A model generated the notes under the pieces. That model was not told the DNA's origin, did not search any database, and saw nothing but the letters and a program-made list of their open reading frames with translations. This document shows, piece by piece, positions 9,282 to 18,986 of a stretch of 64,000 nucleotides of DNA. The DNA lies in NCBI RefSeq assembly GCF_001752365.1, contig NZ_MEIY01000001.1, forward strand, positions 2,286,473 through 2,350,472. The letters run 5' to 3'. The position numbers and the translations under genes were made by a program. This DNA comes from Marinobacter sp. X15-166B. GTDB lineage: Bacteria; Pseudomonadota; Gammaproteobacteria; Pseudomonadales; Oleiphilaceae. Each line of letters begins with the position of its first letter. Position 1 is the first letter of the stretch.

Positions 9282-10073
9282 ATGGACATCGATTTTCCCC
9301 TGATACTGGTCGTTCTGACCTTTGCGACCGGTCTGGTGTGGCTGGCCGATTCCGTTTTATTCCGCAGTCGACGGCAGGGTGCCAGGGCGGCCGCCGAGGC
9401 GGGGTCGGCCGGCGCCGACGGCAATGAGGTAACCGAGCCCTATCTGGTGGAGCTGAGCCGTTCGTTTTTCCCGGTACTGGCCATTGTGCTGGTGCTGCGC
9501 TCGTTTTTGCTGGAGCCCTTTCAGATCCCCTCCGGCTCCATGTTGCCCACCCTGGAAGTCGGGGACTTTATTCTGGTGAACAAGTTTTCCTATGGGCTGC
9601 GCTTGCCGGTGATCGGTACCAAGGTGGTGCCCCTGGGCGATCCGGAGCGCGGAGACGTCATGGTGTTCAAGTATCCGGAAGACGGCAAAACCAATTACAT
9701 CAAGCGGGTGATTGGTTTGCCCGGGGATCACGTCCGCTATCGCAACAAGACCCTGTACATCAACGGCGAGCCGGTGGAAAGCCGGTTTGTCGCCAGATTG
9801 CCGCCGGTGGTCCTGAAACGTGAACAACTGGGCGCAGCCGAACACGATATCTTTGTTACTCTGGGTGGCCGCAGTGGCGTCGGTGAAGGGGAGTGGGTGA
9901 TCCCGCAAGGCGAGTACTTCGTTATGGGTGATAATCGGGATAACAGCAACGACAGTCGCTTCTGGGGCACGGTGGCCGACGAACTGGTCGTCGGCAAGGC
10001 GTTTGCCATCTGGATGCACTGGGATTCATTCACCAGTCTGCCCAGTTTCAAGCGGGCGGGCGCAATACAATAA
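9282..10073 (+). CDS. lepB: signal peptidase I (LepB)
   Basis: Inner-membrane protease that removes signal peptides from exported proteins on the periplasmic side. TM1 is at residues 6-25, a short cytoplasmic loop follows, and TM2 at 62-80 leads into the catalytic box with Ser86 (IPSGSMLPTL) and Lys141 (YIKRVIGLPGD). The C-terminal MGDNRDNSNDSRFWG box is complete. At 263 residues it is slightly shorter than E. coli LepB (about 324). Confidence 0.97.
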   Translation: MDIDFPLILVVLTFATGLVWLADSVLFRSRRQGARAAAEAGSAGADGNEVTEPYLVELSRSFFPVLAIVLVLRSFLLEPFQIPSGSMLPTLEVGDFILVNKFSYGLRLPVIGTKVVPLGDPERGDVMVFKYPEDGKTNYIKRVIGLPGDHVRYRNKTLYINGEPVESRFVARLPPVVLKREQLGAAEHDIFVTLGGRSGVGEGEWVIPQGEYFVMGDNRDNSNDSRFWGTVADELVVGKAFAIWMHWDSFTSLPSFKRAGAIQ

Positions 10074-10100
10074 CAATGGCTACATGGGTGTGCATACAAC

Positions 10101-10490
10101 ATGACTAAAAACACACTGCCGGCAATGGCCAGGCAACGGGGCGCATCGGGTCTTACCATGCTGGTATTTGTGCTGTTTTTTGGCAGCCTGCTGGCACTGC
10201 TCATCAAGTTGGGGCCCATATATATGGATGACCTGACCATCCAGGAAATTTTTGAAGGGCTCGACGGCACGCAGGGGCTGGCGGCCATGGGGCCTGCGGA
10301 AGTGCGCAGTGTCATCAATAAACGGTTGGGTGTGAACAACGTGCGACAACTCGATGCCAACGCCATCACCATTGATAAAGACGGCCAGGTGGTGCGCATC
10401 AAGGTCGACTACGCAACCAGCACCAATCTGTTCCGCAATGTCGATGCGGTGGTCAGCTTTAATCACGAATACGAGATAACCGGCAAGTGA
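10101..10490 (+). CDS. DUF4845 small membrane protein
   Basis: A 129-residue protein with one N-terminal membrane segment ([21 protein letters not shown], about residues 18-38) and a small soluble domain. Genes of the DUF4845 family commonly lie between lepB and rnc in gammaproteobacteria, and the position here agrees. No function is established. Its TGA overlaps the rnc GTG, suggesting translational coupling to RNase III. Confidence 0.85.
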   Translation: MTKNTLPAMARQRGASGLTMLVFVLFFGSLLALLIKLGPIYMDDLTIQEIFEGLDGTQGLAAMGPAEVRSVINKRLGVNNVRQLDANAITIDKDGQVVRIKVDYATSTNLFRNVDAVVSFNHEYEITGK

Positions 10491-11176
10491 ATTCGAAACC
10501 AGATCTGAAACAGCTGCAGCAACGGCTTGGTTACCAGTTCAGCAACCCGGAGCATTTGCTTCTGGCGCTGACCCATCGCAGTTACGGTAACCGTAACAAC
10601 GAGCGGCTGGAATTTCTGGGCGATTCGATTGTGAATATGGTCATTGCGGAACATCTGTTCCTGCAGTTTGAACAGGCCAAAGAAGGCCAGTTGAGTCGCT
10701 TGCGGGCGCGCATGGTTAAAGGGGTTACCCTGGCGGAGATCGGGCGCGAGTTCGACTTAGGCCGGTACCTGCGCCTTGGCTCCGGCGAGATGAAGAGCGG
10801 CGGCTTCCGCCGCGAGTCCATCCTCGCGGATACGGTGGAAGCCATTATCGGCGCCATCTATCTGGACAGTGATTTTTACACCTGTCGCGAACAGGTGATG
10901 CGCTGGTTCAAGCCTCGTCTGCAAAAGCTCAATATTCAGGACACCCAGAAAGATCCGAAAACCCGCTTGCAGGAATATTTGCAGTCGCGGCAATTTCCAC
11001 TGCCTCAGTATGAGGTTGTTTCCGTAGAGGGCGAAGCACACGCCCAGACATTTCATGTCTCTTGTGCCTTATCATCCCTTGACCGAAAAACCGAAGGGGT
11101 CGGATGCAGCCGGCGAATCGCGGAGCAGCAAGCTGCGCAGGCCGCATTGCAGGCCCTTGGTGTGGAGAACGACTGA
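10487..11176 (+). CDS. rnc: ribonuclease III
   Basis: Double-strand-specific endoribonuclease for rRNA processing and mRNA control. The catalytic RNase III domain has the signature [12 protein letters not shown], the second acidic patch [14 protein letters not shown], and a C-terminal dsRNA-binding domain ([21 protein letters not shown] to [16 protein letters not shown]). The GTG at 10487 overlaps the DUF4845 stop by four bases. Its stop overlaps the era start (TGATG), so the genes are coupled. Confidence 0.97.
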   Translation: MNSKPDLKQLQQRLGYQFSNPEHLLLALTHRSYGNRNNERLEFLGDSIVNMVIAEHLFLQFEQAKEGQLSRLRARMVKGVTLAEIGREFDLGRYLRLGSGEMKSGGFRRESILADTVEAIIGAIYLDSDFYTCREQVMRWFKPRLQKLNIQDTQKDPKTRLQEYLQSRQFPLPQYEVVSVEGEAHAQTFHVSCALSSLDRKTEGVGCSRRIAEQQAAQAALQALGVEND

Positions 11177-12093
11177 TGACGGATATTACCCAGCCTGCCA
11201 ACCCGGACAGCCGCTGCGGCTTTGTGGCCATTGTCGGGCGACCGAACGTGGGCAAATCGACTTTGCTGAACCACATTCTCGGGCAGAAACTGAGCATCAC
11301 CTCGCGCAAGCCGCAAACCACCCGCCATCAGGTATTGGGTATCAAGACCGAGGGGGCGGTGCAGGCGGTGTACGTAGATACCCCCGGCATGCATGAAGAC
11401 GAACCGCGCGCGCTGAACCGGGTGATGAACAAGGCTGCCAGCGCCGCGCTGGTGGACGTGGATGTGGCCATTTTTGTGGTGGACCAGACCAGCTGGACGA
11501 CGGGCGACGAGCTGGTGCTGGAAAAACTGCAGCGGGCGGGCTGTCCGGTTATTCTCGCGGTCAACAAAGTGGACCAACTGGACAACAAGAACGCACTGCT
11601 GCCGCACCTGGACATGCTGTCCAAAAAAATGGAATTTGCCGAGATCATTCCCCTGTCCGCGCTGAAAGGTGCGAATCTGGACGCCCTGGAGACCGCCGTC
11701 AGCCGGTTCTTGCCGCAGAGCATCCATTTTTATCCGGACGACCAGATCACCGACCGCACCGAGCGCTTTCTGGCGGCGGAAATGGTGCGCGAAAAAATCA
11801 CCCGCCAGCTGGGGGCCGAATTGCCCTATTCCATCGCGGTCGAAATCGAAGAGTTCCGTCACAAGGACAAGGTCCTGCACATTTCGGCGTTGATTCTGGT
11901 GGAGCGGGACGGACAGAAGAAGATCGTGATTGGCGACAAGGGCGAGCGGCTGCGCAGTATTGGCCAGGAGGCGCGGGCAGACATGGAACGCATGTTCGAT
12001 ACCAAAGTCATGCTGCGGTTGTGGGTCAAGGTCAAGCGGGGCTGGGCGGACAGTGAGCGCGCGCTGAAAAGCCTGGGTATGAACGATTTCTGA
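11176..12093 (+). CDS. era: ribosome assembly GTPase Era
   Basis: Essential GTPase that binds 16S rRNA during 30S assembly. The 305-residue product has G1 [10 protein letters not shown]3 DTPGM, G4 NKVD and a C-terminal KH domain ([18 protein letters not shown]). An in-frame ATG at 11104 exists, but it lies inside rnc; the ATG at 11176 overlaps the rnc stop by one base and gives the standard N-terminus leading into FVAIVGRPN. Confidence 0.97.
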   Translation: MTDITQPANPDSRCGFVAIVGRPNVGKSTLLNHILGQKLSITSRKPQTTRHQVLGIKTEGAVQAVYVDTPGMHEDEPRALNRVMNKAASAALVDVDVAIFVVDQTSWTTGDELVLEKLQRAGCPVILAVNKVDQLDNKNALLPHLDMLSKKMEFAEIIPLSALKGANLDALETAVSRFLPQSIHFYPDDQITDRTERFLAAEMVREKITRQLGAELPYSIAVEIEEFRHKDKVLHISALILVERDGQKKIVIGDKGERLRSIGQEARADMERMFDTKVMLRLWVKVKRGWADSERALKSLGMNDF

Positions 12094-12105
12094 GGTGCGT
12101 CTGCC

Positions 12106-12813
12106 ATGAGCACGGCGGTGCAGCAGGAACCCGCGTACGTGTTGCACCGGCGGCCGTACCGGGAGACCGGCTTGCTGGTCGACGTGTTTTCCTTGAATTA
12201 CGGCCGTCTGAGCCTCGTAGCCCGCAACGGCAACAGCCAGAAAAGCCCGTTGAAAGCCCAGTTGCAGCCCTTTCAGCCGCTGCTGCTCGACTGGCGGGGG
12301 CGCGGTGACCTGAAAAACCTGACACACGCCGAGATCCGCCAGGGCCCCGGATTAACCAGAACTCTGTCGTTGTACAGTGGACTGTATCTGAATGAGCTGT
12401 TGCAGCGGGTGTTGCCCGCAGGTGACCCTCATCAGGAGCTGTTCGCGGCTTACATCGAGGCCTTGACCGCTCTGTCCGAGGCCCTGGACGTGGAACCGGT
12501 GTTGCGGCAGTTTGAAATGGCTTTCGCCATTGCACTCGGTTACGGTTTCGACTGGGGGCGCGCAACCGACACCGGTCGCCCGGTGGCGGCCGGCCTTAGC
12601 TACGGTTACCACCCCGAACAGGGCATCCTGCAATTACCTCAAGCACAGACCCCGCTCACCGACCTGCCCGGCAAGGCACTGCAGGCCCTGGCGGCGGGCG
12701 AACCAGTTTCATTGGACAGCCGGCGTGTGGCCAAGCGCGTCATGCGCGTGCTGGTGGATTATTTGCTACAGGGGCGGCCTTTGAACAGCCGTACCCTGTT
12801 CCGTCAACGTTAA
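12106..12813 (+). CDS. recO: DNA repair protein RecO
   Basis: Recombination mediator of the RecFOR pathway that loads RecA onto SSB-coated DNA. The N-terminal OB fold is recognisable ([29 protein letters not shown]), followed by the helical C-terminal domain ([21 protein letters not shown]). The 235-residue length is typical. It lies 12 bp after era and 10 bp before pdxJ, the usual order. Confidence 0.95.
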   Translation: MSTAVQQEPAYVLHRRPYRETGLLVDVFSLNYGRLSLVARNGNSQKSPLKAQLQPFQPLLLDWRGRGDLKNLTHAEIRQGPGLTRTLSLYSGLYLNELLQRVLPAGDPHQELFAAYIEALTALSEALDVEPVLRQFEMAFAIALGYGFDWGRATDTGRPVAAGLSYGYHPEQGILQLPQAQTPLTDLPGKALQALAAGEPVSLDSRRVAKRVMRVLVDYLLQGRPLNSRTLFRQR

Positions 12814-12823
12814 GGAGAAGTTC

Positions 12824-13558
12824 ATGAGTTCCAGAGTGTTACTCGGCGTGAATGTGGATCATGTTGCTACCCTGAGACAGGCGCGGGGCACCCGCTATCC
12901 TGATCCGGTACAGGCTGCCCTGGTGGCCGAGGAAGCCGGCGCGGATGGTATCACCATTCATCCCCGGGAAGACCGTCGTCACATTCAGGATCGTGATGTC
13001 CGGCTGCTGAAAGAAACGATCAACACCAAAATGAATCTGGAAATGGCGGTTACCGAGGAGATGCTGACCTTCGCCGAAGAAATACGCCCCCAGTGTGTCT
13101 GTCTGGTTCCTGAAACCCGCGAAGAACTGACCACCGAAGGCGGGCTGGATGTGATCGGCCAGGAAGCGCGGGTGACCAAAGCCTGTGCCCGGATGGCGGC
13201 TATAGGAGCAGAAGTGTCCCTGTTCGTTGACCCGGATCCTGCACAGATTGATGCGGCGGTGCGTTGCGGGGCCCCGGTGATCGAGCTGCATACCGGCGAG
13301 TACGCAGCGGCCGAGAGCGTTGACGCGGTGGAAAAGGCATTTCAGGCGATCGCCGAGGCAGTCGCCTATGCCCGCTCTCAGGGGCTGATCGTCAATGCCG
13401 GCCATGGCCTGCATTATCACAATACCCAGCGGATTGCCGCCATACCCGGAATCAATGAACTCAACATCGGGCACGCCATTGTGGCGCGCGCCGTATTTAC
13501 CGGATTGAACGAAGCGGTCAGGGATATGCGCGCCATTCTGGATAACGCCCGCAACTGA
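12824..13558 (+). CDS. pdxJ: pyridoxine 5'-phosphate synthase
   Basis: Condenses 1-deoxyxylulose 5-phosphate with 3-amino-2-oxopropyl phosphate to form pyridoxine 5'-phosphate. The TIM barrel shows [16 protein letters not shown] at the start, [17 protein letters not shown] and GHGLHYHN. The 244-residue length is normal. A ribosome site AAGGAG sits just before the ATG. It is the last gene of the lepA-pdxJ block and converges on gacS with a 5-bp gap. Confidence 0.97.
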   Translation: MSSRVLLGVNVDHVATLRQARGTRYPDPVQAALVAEEAGADGITIHPREDRRHIQDRDVRLLKETINTKMNLEMAVTEEMLTFAEEIRPQCVCLVPETREELTTEGGLDVIGQEARVTKACARMAAIGAEVSLFVDPDPAQIDAAVRCGAPVIELHTGEYAAAESVDAVEKAFQAIAEAVAYARSQGLIVNAGHGLHYHNTQRIAAIPGINELNIGHAIVARAVFTGLNEAVRDMRAILDNARN

Positions 13559-13563
13559 GGGCG

Positions 13564-16452
13564 CTAATTCGTCTGGTTATCGGTGGAGTGGGCGCGCAAC
13601 CGGGACTGCCAGTCGGTTTGCTCGCTCCATCGTTGCACCCGTTCCATCGCCGCGAGCAGCGTATCGATCAGTGTCCCGAGATCCGGAGCTGAGCGCTTTA
13701 GCCCCGATTCCAGTTGTTCGGCGGCCGCCCGCAATTCCGGTACCCCGCAATAGCGGGTTCCGCCATGGAGTTTGTGAACCCGTTCGAGCAGGGCATCAAG
13801 GCGGCCGTGTTGCCAGTCGCTGGCAATCTGCTCCCGGTCGGTCGCCAGTTGTTCCAGCAGCATGCTGAGCAACTCTTCCGCCAGATCCGTCTTGCCTGCG
13901 GCAAGGCGGACGCTTTCGTCCAGATCGACACAGCCGGGTTGCAATTGCCTGGCGGACGGGCGCACTTCGCCACGGGTATCCCGCACGGTAAAAATTTCCG
14001 GGGCATCCGGCTCCGGCAGCCGGGGTGCGGTGTAGCCGGTGTGCTCACGGATGATGCTCATCAGCTGTCGGCTGTCGATGGGTTTGGCCATATAGCCGTC
14101 GAACCCCTGCTGCCTCAGAAGGTCCTGTTCGTCCGCCAGCGCGTGCGCCGTGAGCGCGATGATCGGTGTCCGGTGGGTGTGGTCGTCCAGCTGCCGGAGG
14201 CGGGCGGTGGTCTCCACGCCGTCCATGCCGGGCATTTGCAGATCCATGAAAATCAGATCGAACGGCTTGCTGCGCGCCTTGCTCAGCGCTTCAAAACCGC
14301 TGGTGGCGCCCTCCGTGCGAATCCGGTTGTCATCCAGCAGCGTCAGGATCAGTTTCAGATTGGCGTCATTGTCGTCGACCGCCAGTACCCGCGGGGTGGG
14401 ATCCGTTTCTGGCCGCTCCCAGCGCGAGGGACCGGGTGCCGGGTAGGCGTTGTAGCCAACACCCCGGATCAAGAACAGCAGTTCATCGTAAAAGGCATCC
14501 CGGCAGACCGGTTTGATGATGTGACCGCTGGCCAGATCCGTCAGCGGTGAGTCATGCGAATCCGGAGTGGGGGTCAGGGTCAGGGTGCGGCAGTCGTGCT
14601 CCAGCTCCAGGGTGCGCACCAGCTTGGCGTACTGGCTGGAATTTACCAGATGGCGGGTTAAGCCGATCAGCGCCAGCGCATACCCCGCCTGTTGCTGTTG
14701 TGCCAAGGCTACCCGTTCCAGCAGTTCTTCAGGTGATTTAACGGAGTCGACCACCAGCCCCCAATTGTTCAGCAGATGCTCAACCGCCAGTCCGGTGGTC
14801 CGCTGCAGTTCCAGATATATCACCCGTTCGCCCTGCAACGCGTCCCGGGACGGCGGGGCGTCGCGTTTGGCGGAGAGATCGCAGGTGAGGGTGAACCAGA
14901 AGGTCGAACCTTTGCCCAGTTCGCTCTCCAGGCCAATGGTGCCCCCCATCTCTTCTACCAGCCGTTTGGAAATTGCCAGACCCAGGCCGGTGCCACCGTA
15001 TTGCCGGGCGGTTGACGCATCGGCCTGGCTGAAGGCGTTGAACAACGATTGCTGTTGCGCCCGTGACAAGCCCACGCCGGAGTCGGTAATGCTGATGCGC
15101 AGGGTTACCCGGTGGCTGTCAACGGCGTCGGGTTGGCCGTCTGCATCGCCGTCGCTGTCCAGACTGGCGCGCAACACCACCTCGCCGGTCTGGGTAAATT
15201 TGATGGCGTTGTTCACCAGGTTGGTGATCACCTGTTTGACCCGCAGCGGGTCGCCCAGCACGTTGTCCGGTACGTCATTGTAGACCAGCGGAACCAGGTC
15301 AAGATTCTTGTGGTGGGCGGCGGGTGCCAGCATGGACATCACCTCTTCGATGATATCGCGCAGCTGGTAAGGCACCCGGTCGAGGATCAGTTTGCCGGCT
15401 TCGATTTTCGAGAAATCGAGAATGTCATTGATGATGGTTAACAGAATTTCCGACGACTTGCGGATGGTGTTGAGGTGATCCCGTTGCTGGCGGGGCAGTG
15501 GGCTTCTCAGCAGTAATTCGGTAAACCCGATGATGCCATTCAGCGGGGTGCGGATTTCATGGGACATGTTGGCCAGGAATTCGGACTTGATCCGGCTGGC
15601 TTCCAGGGCTTCCTTGCGCGCCAGATCCAACTCGATGTTCTGGATTTCAATGGTTTCCAGGGTTTCCCGCAGGTCTTCGGTGGCCTGTTCCACGTTCTGC
15701 TGCATTTCAGCCCGGGCTTTGCTCAGCTTCTCGGCCATGGCGTTGAGTCCCGATTCCAGTTGTTCGAATTCGGGGCCGGCGCGGGTGTACACCCGGGTGG
15801 CCAGTTGACCTTCTTTCAGCAGTGCGATCGCCTTGTTCAACTCAAGCACCGGGTTGATGAACGCCCGGCTCAAGCGCATGACCAGCAGCAGGCTGATCAG
15901 CACCCCGGTGACCACCAGTAACAACGAAATCAGCAGGGCCTTATAGGTTTCTTTTTCGGTGCGCAGGTGGGACATTTCCATCGCCACCCAGCCGAGCGGC
16001 TCTTGCGCCCCGGCGCTGGTCCCTTGCCCCCCGGCGGTGTCAAGCAGCAGGTCCTGGGCGAACACCGGCACTACAAACTGGGTGCTGCCGGGCAGGTGCC
16101 AGTGGCTGGCCTCTACCTGGTCGAACACCTGGGCGGACAGTTTCGCGGCCGCCGGCGCACCGCTGTGCAGCAACCGCTGCTGCCGCGCACCGTAAAAGGT
16201 AACCGAGTGCACGTCGGGTTCTTCCAGCAAGGCATTGGACAGGTTCTTGAGCAGCCGGCGGTCGCCGGTCAGTAACCCGAACTCGGCCGCGGACGACAGC
16301 TGCCGGGACAGGGAGTGGCCGCGATCGTGCAACAGACGCTCGATATCACTGATCCAGCTATAGGTGAAAAACAGCCCAAGCACAATCGTCGTGAGCAGGG
16401 TAGGTGCCAAGGACACCACCAGTATTTTTTTTCTAATTCCCCAGCGACGCAT
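13564..16452 (-). CDS. gacS: hybrid sensor histidine kinase GacS/BarA
   Basis: Inner-membrane sensor kinase that, with GacA/UvrY, drives the small-RNA/CsrA switch. The 962 residues hold TM1 (about 8-32), a periplasmic domain, TM2 (about 172-194), a HAMP region, a HisKA domain with His298 (ANMSHEIRTPLNG), an HATPase domain (DSGVGLS; GTGLGLAIS), a degenerate receiver-like stretch, a true receiver with Asp737 (DLIFMDLQMPGMDG) and a C-terminal Hpt domain with His896 (RVHKLHGGTRYCG). This is the full phosphorelay of BarA/GacS. It stands divergent from cysM, as in Pseudomonas. The partner gacA and its target small RNAs are not in the window. Confidence 0.93.
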   Translation of the reverse strand: MRRWGIRKKILVVSLAPTLLTTIVLGLFFTYSWISDIERLLHDRGHSLSRQLSSAAEFGLLTGDRRLLKNLSNALLEEPDVHSVTFYGARQQRLLHSGAPAAAKLSAQVFDQVEASHWHLPGSTQFVVPVFAQDLLLDTAGGQGTSAGAQEPLGWVAMEMSHLRTEKETYKALLISLLLVVTGVLISLLLVMRLSRAFINPVLELNKAIALLKEGQLATRVYTRAGPEFEQLESGLNAMAEKLSKARAEMQQNVEQATEDLRETLETIEIQNIELDLARKEALEASRIKSEFLANMSHEIRTPLNGIIGFTELLLRSPLPRQQRDHLNTIRKSSEILLTIINDILDFSKIEAGKLILDRVPYQLRDIIEEVMSMLAPAAHHKNLDLVPLVYNDVPDNVLGDPLRVKQVITNLVNNAIKFTQTGEVVLRASLDSDGDADGQPDAVDSHRVTLRISITDSGVGLSRAQQQSLFNAFSQADASTARQYGGTGLGLAISKRLVEEMGGTIGLESELGKGSTFWFTLTCDLSAKRDAPPSRDALQGERVIYLELQRTTGLAVEHLLNNWGLVVDSVKSPEELLERVALAQQQQAGYALALIGLTRHLVNSSQYAKLVRTLELEHDCRTLTLTPTPDSHDSPLTDLASGHIIKPVCRDAFYDELLFLIRGVGYNAYPAPGPSRWERPETDPTPRVLAVDDNDANLKLILTLLDDNRIRTEGATSGFEALSKARSKPFDLIFMDLQMPGMDGVETTARLRQLDDHTHRTPIIALTAHALADEQDLLRQQGFDGYMAKPIDSRQLMSIIREHTGYTAPRLPEPDAPEIFTVRDTRGEVRPSARQLQPGCVDLDESVRLAAGKTDLAEELLSMLLEQLATDREQIASDWQHGRLDALLERVHKLHGGTRYCGVPELRAAAEQLESGLKRSAPDLGTLIDTLLAAMERVQRWSEQTDWQSRLRAHSTDNQTN

Positions 16453-16587
16453 TATGATGAACCTGTGATCAAGAGGGTGCCCGGGCCACGCACGCCAGTC
16501 CGGCCGTCGTCCCTGTTAACCCGGACATATCGGCGCACCGGGAACCGGGGATATAGCTGGCAGTCATGGTAATAGCAGCAGGCTGCA

Positions 16588-16617
16588 TTGGGACACCGGG
16601 GCCGTTGCGCGTATGAT
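16588..16617 (+). promoter_or_regulatory. candidate promoter for cysM
   Basis: TTGGGA (16588-16593) and TATGAT (16612-16617) with 18 bp between them, 83 bp before cysM. The rest of the 248-bp gap between gacS and cysM shows nothing else I can name. Confidence 0.4.
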
Positions 16618-16700
16618 GCACAGCCAGAGTGTAGCACAGGCATTCTACTGAACTGGCGATCAGACGTCTGCAGGCATAGTGGACAGGAGCGAACCCTGAT

Positions 16701-17594
16701 ATGCAATTTCCGACAATTGAAGACTACGTAGGGCATACCCCGCTGGTGCGGTTGCAGCGGCTGCCCGGGGACACCAGCAACATCATACTGGCCAAGCTGG
16801 AAGGCAACAATCCTGCCGGTTCGGTCAAAGACCGCCCGGCCCTGGGCATGATTCAGGAAGCCGAGCGCCGGGGTGACATCCGCCCGGGTGATACCCTGAT
16901 CGAAGCCACCAGCGGGAATACCGGTATCGCCCTGGCCATGGCGGCGGCGATCAAAGGCTACCGTATGATCTTGATCATGCCGGGCAACATGAGTGAAGAA
17001 CGACGTGCCTCCATGCGCGCGTACGGGGCTGAACTGGTCACGGTCACACAGGAAGAGGGTATGGAGGGCGCCCGGGATCTGGCCCTGCAGATGCAACAAC
17101 GGGGCGAGGGTGTGGTGCTCGATCAGTTCAGCAACCCGGATAATCCCCTGTCCCACTATCGCACCACCGGGCCGGAGATCTGGGCGCAGACCGAAGGGCG
17201 CATCACCCATTTTGTCAGCTCCATGGGCACCACCGGCACCATCATGGGGGTGTCGAAGTACCTCAAAGAGCGCAACCCCGATGTGCGGATCATCGGTTTG
17301 CAGCCCCGGGACGGGGCCTCGATACCGGGAATCCGCCGCTGGCCGGAAGCCTATCTGCCGGCCATTTTCGACCCCGGCCAGGTGGACCAGGTGATCGATC
17401 TTGGCCAGCAGGAGGCCGAGGACACCATGAAAGCGCTGGCCCGGGAAGAAGGTATTTTTTGCGGGGTGTCCTCCGGCGGCGCCATCGCCGGTGCCTTGCA
17501 GATATCGCGCCGCGTTGAAAATGCCGTGATCGTCGCCATTATTTGTGACCGGGGCGACCGCTACCTTTCGACCGGCGTGTTTTCAGACGCCTGA
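16701..17594 (+). CDS. cysM: cysteine synthase B (CysM)
   Basis: PLP-dependent O-acetylserine sulfhydrylase that makes cysteine, in the family also with thiosulfate. The PLP lysine is Lys43 (NPAGSVKDRPAL); the substrate loop is EATSGNTGIALA and the phosphate-binding loop SSMGTTGTIMG. The PRDGASIPGIRRWPEAYLP region is characteristic of CysM rather than CysK. The 297-residue length fits. It is the first gene of cysM-rlmD-relA-mazG. Confidence 0.95.
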   Translation: MQFPTIEDYVGHTPLVRLQRLPGDTSNIILAKLEGNNPAGSVKDRPALGMIQEAERRGDIRPGDTLIEATSGNTGIALAMAAAIKGYRMILIMPGNMSEERRASMRAYGAELVTVTQEEGMEGARDLALQMQQRGEGVVLDQFSNPDNPLSHYRTTGPEIWAQTEGRITHFVSSMGTTGTIMGVSKYLKERNPDVRIIGLQPRDGASIPGIRRWPEAYLPAIFDPGQVDQVIDLGQQEAEDTMKALAREEGIFCGVSSGGAIAGALQISRRVENAVIVAIICDRGDRYLSTGVFSDA

Positions 17595-17624
17595 CACGGG
17601 CCACAGACAGAGACAGACAAGGTT

Positions 17625-18965
17625 ATGAGTAGAAGACGCAGAAAAGCCCTGCCCACCGAACCGGTATCGTGCGTGATCGAACGACTGAGCCATGACGGCC
17701 GGGGCATCGCCCATCAGGATGATGGCAAGATACAGTTCGTTGATGGGGCCTTGCCGGGCGAAACGGTTACGGCCAAGGTGGTGGGCAGCCGCCGAAAATT
17801 CGATGAGTTGCGCACTCTGGAGGTGCAGCAGCCGGCCTCCGATCGCATTGCGCCGCCCTGTGAGTTTGCCGACCTGTGCGGCGGCTGCAGTCTGCAGCAC
17901 ATGAGCAACGATGCCCAGGTGGCGTTCAAGGAAGACACCCTGAAGCAGCATCTGGCGCACTTCGGCGGCATTGAGCCGCAGGAATGGGTGGCACCCATGC
18001 GCTCCGACACCCTGGGCTACCGGCGCAAGGCGCGGCTGGGGGTGCGCTATGTGACCAAACGGGAGTCGGTGCTGGTGGGCTTCCGGGAAAAACGCAACAG
18101 CTTTCTGACGGACATCGATCGATGCATTGTCCTGGATCCGCGTATTGGCGAGCGCATCACCGCCTTGCGGGAGGTGGTGCACAGTCTGGCGGCCTATCAG
18201 CGCATTGCACAGATTGAAGTGGCCTGCGGAGACGACGAAGCGGCGCTGGTGTTCCGCAATCTGGATCCTCTGAGCGACGCCGATCAGGCCATTCTGGAGG
18301 CCTTCGGTGAGCAGCACGACCTGCACATTTACCTGCAGCCCAAAGGCCCCGATACGGTGCACCGCATCTGGCCGCAGCAAGGCGAAGAACGGCTGAGTTT
18401 CCGCTTGCCGGAGTTCGATCTGACCATGAAATTCCACCCCATGGATTTCACCCAGGTGAACGCCGATATCAATCGCCGGATGGTGGCCCGCGCGGTCGAC
18501 TGGCTGGATGTGCAGCCGGGTGAGCGGGTGCTGGATCTGTTCTGTGGGCTGGGTAATTTCACCTTGCCGCTGGCCCGCAAGGGCGGCCAGGTGGTGGGGG
18601 TGGAAGGCGATGAGGCCATGGTGGTCCGTGGCAAAGAAAACGCCACCCTGAACGGCATCGACAATGTGCGCTTTTACGGGGCCAATCTGCAGGGGGATTT
18701 TACCGCCGAGCCCTGGGCCGCCGAGGGCTTCGATAAGATACTCATCGATCCGCCCCGTTCGGGCGCAGAAGAAGTGTGTGAGTATCTGGTCGCGTTTGGC
18801 GCCCAGCGGATTGTGTACGTGTCCTGCAACCCGGCCACCCTGGCCAGAGACGCCGGGGTAATGGTCAAAAACGGGTATCGCATGGTGCGTACCGGGGTGA
18901 TGGATATGTTCCCCCACACCACCCATGTGGAGTCCATCGCCGTATTTGAACGCATCGAACCATAA
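17625..18965 (+). CDS. rlmD: 23S rRNA (uracil-5) methyltransferase RlmD
   Basis: SAM-dependent enzyme that methylates U1939 of 23S rRNA. It has an N-terminal TRAM domain ([17 protein letters not shown]), an Fe-S motif with Cys79, Cys85 and Cys88 ([10 protein letters not shown]) plus a fourth Cys in DRCIVLDP, the Rossmann motif [11 protein letters not shown] and the catalytic nucleophile in [12 protein letters not shown]. The 446-residue length is standard. It lies 30 bp after cysM and 21 bp before relA; this neighbour pairing is long known (the old name rumA). Confidence 0.96.
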   Translation: MSRRRRKALPTEPVSCVIERLSHDGRGIAHQDDGKIQFVDGALPGETVTAKVVGSRRKFDELRTLEVQQPASDRIAPPCEFADLCGGCSLQHMSNDAQVAFKEDTLKQHLAHFGGIEPQEWVAPMRSDTLGYRRKARLGVRYVTKRESVLVGFREKRNSFLTDIDRCIVLDPRIGERITALREVVHSLAAYQRIAQIEVACGDDEAALVFRNLDPLSDADQAILEAFGEQHDLHIYLQPKGPDTVHRIWPQQGEERLSFRLPEFDLTMKFHPMDFTQVNADINRRMVARAVDWLDVQPGERVLDLFCGLGNFTLPLARKGGQVVGVEGDEAMVVRGKENATLNGIDNVRFYGANLQGDFTAEPWAAEGFDKILIDPPRSGAEEVCEYLVAFGAQRIVYVSCNPATLARDAGVMVKNGYRMVRTGVMDMFPHTTHVESIAVFERIEP

Positions 18966-18986
18966 GACCACCCAGATTAGAGCGCT

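Noticed and set aside
7499..9424. Long open frame on the minus strand opposite lepA
   Set aside because: It mirrors lepA, carries no recognisable domain, and is explained by GC-rich codon bias. The same holds for long minus frames at 4991-6589 and the plus frame 29958-31496 opposite plsB.
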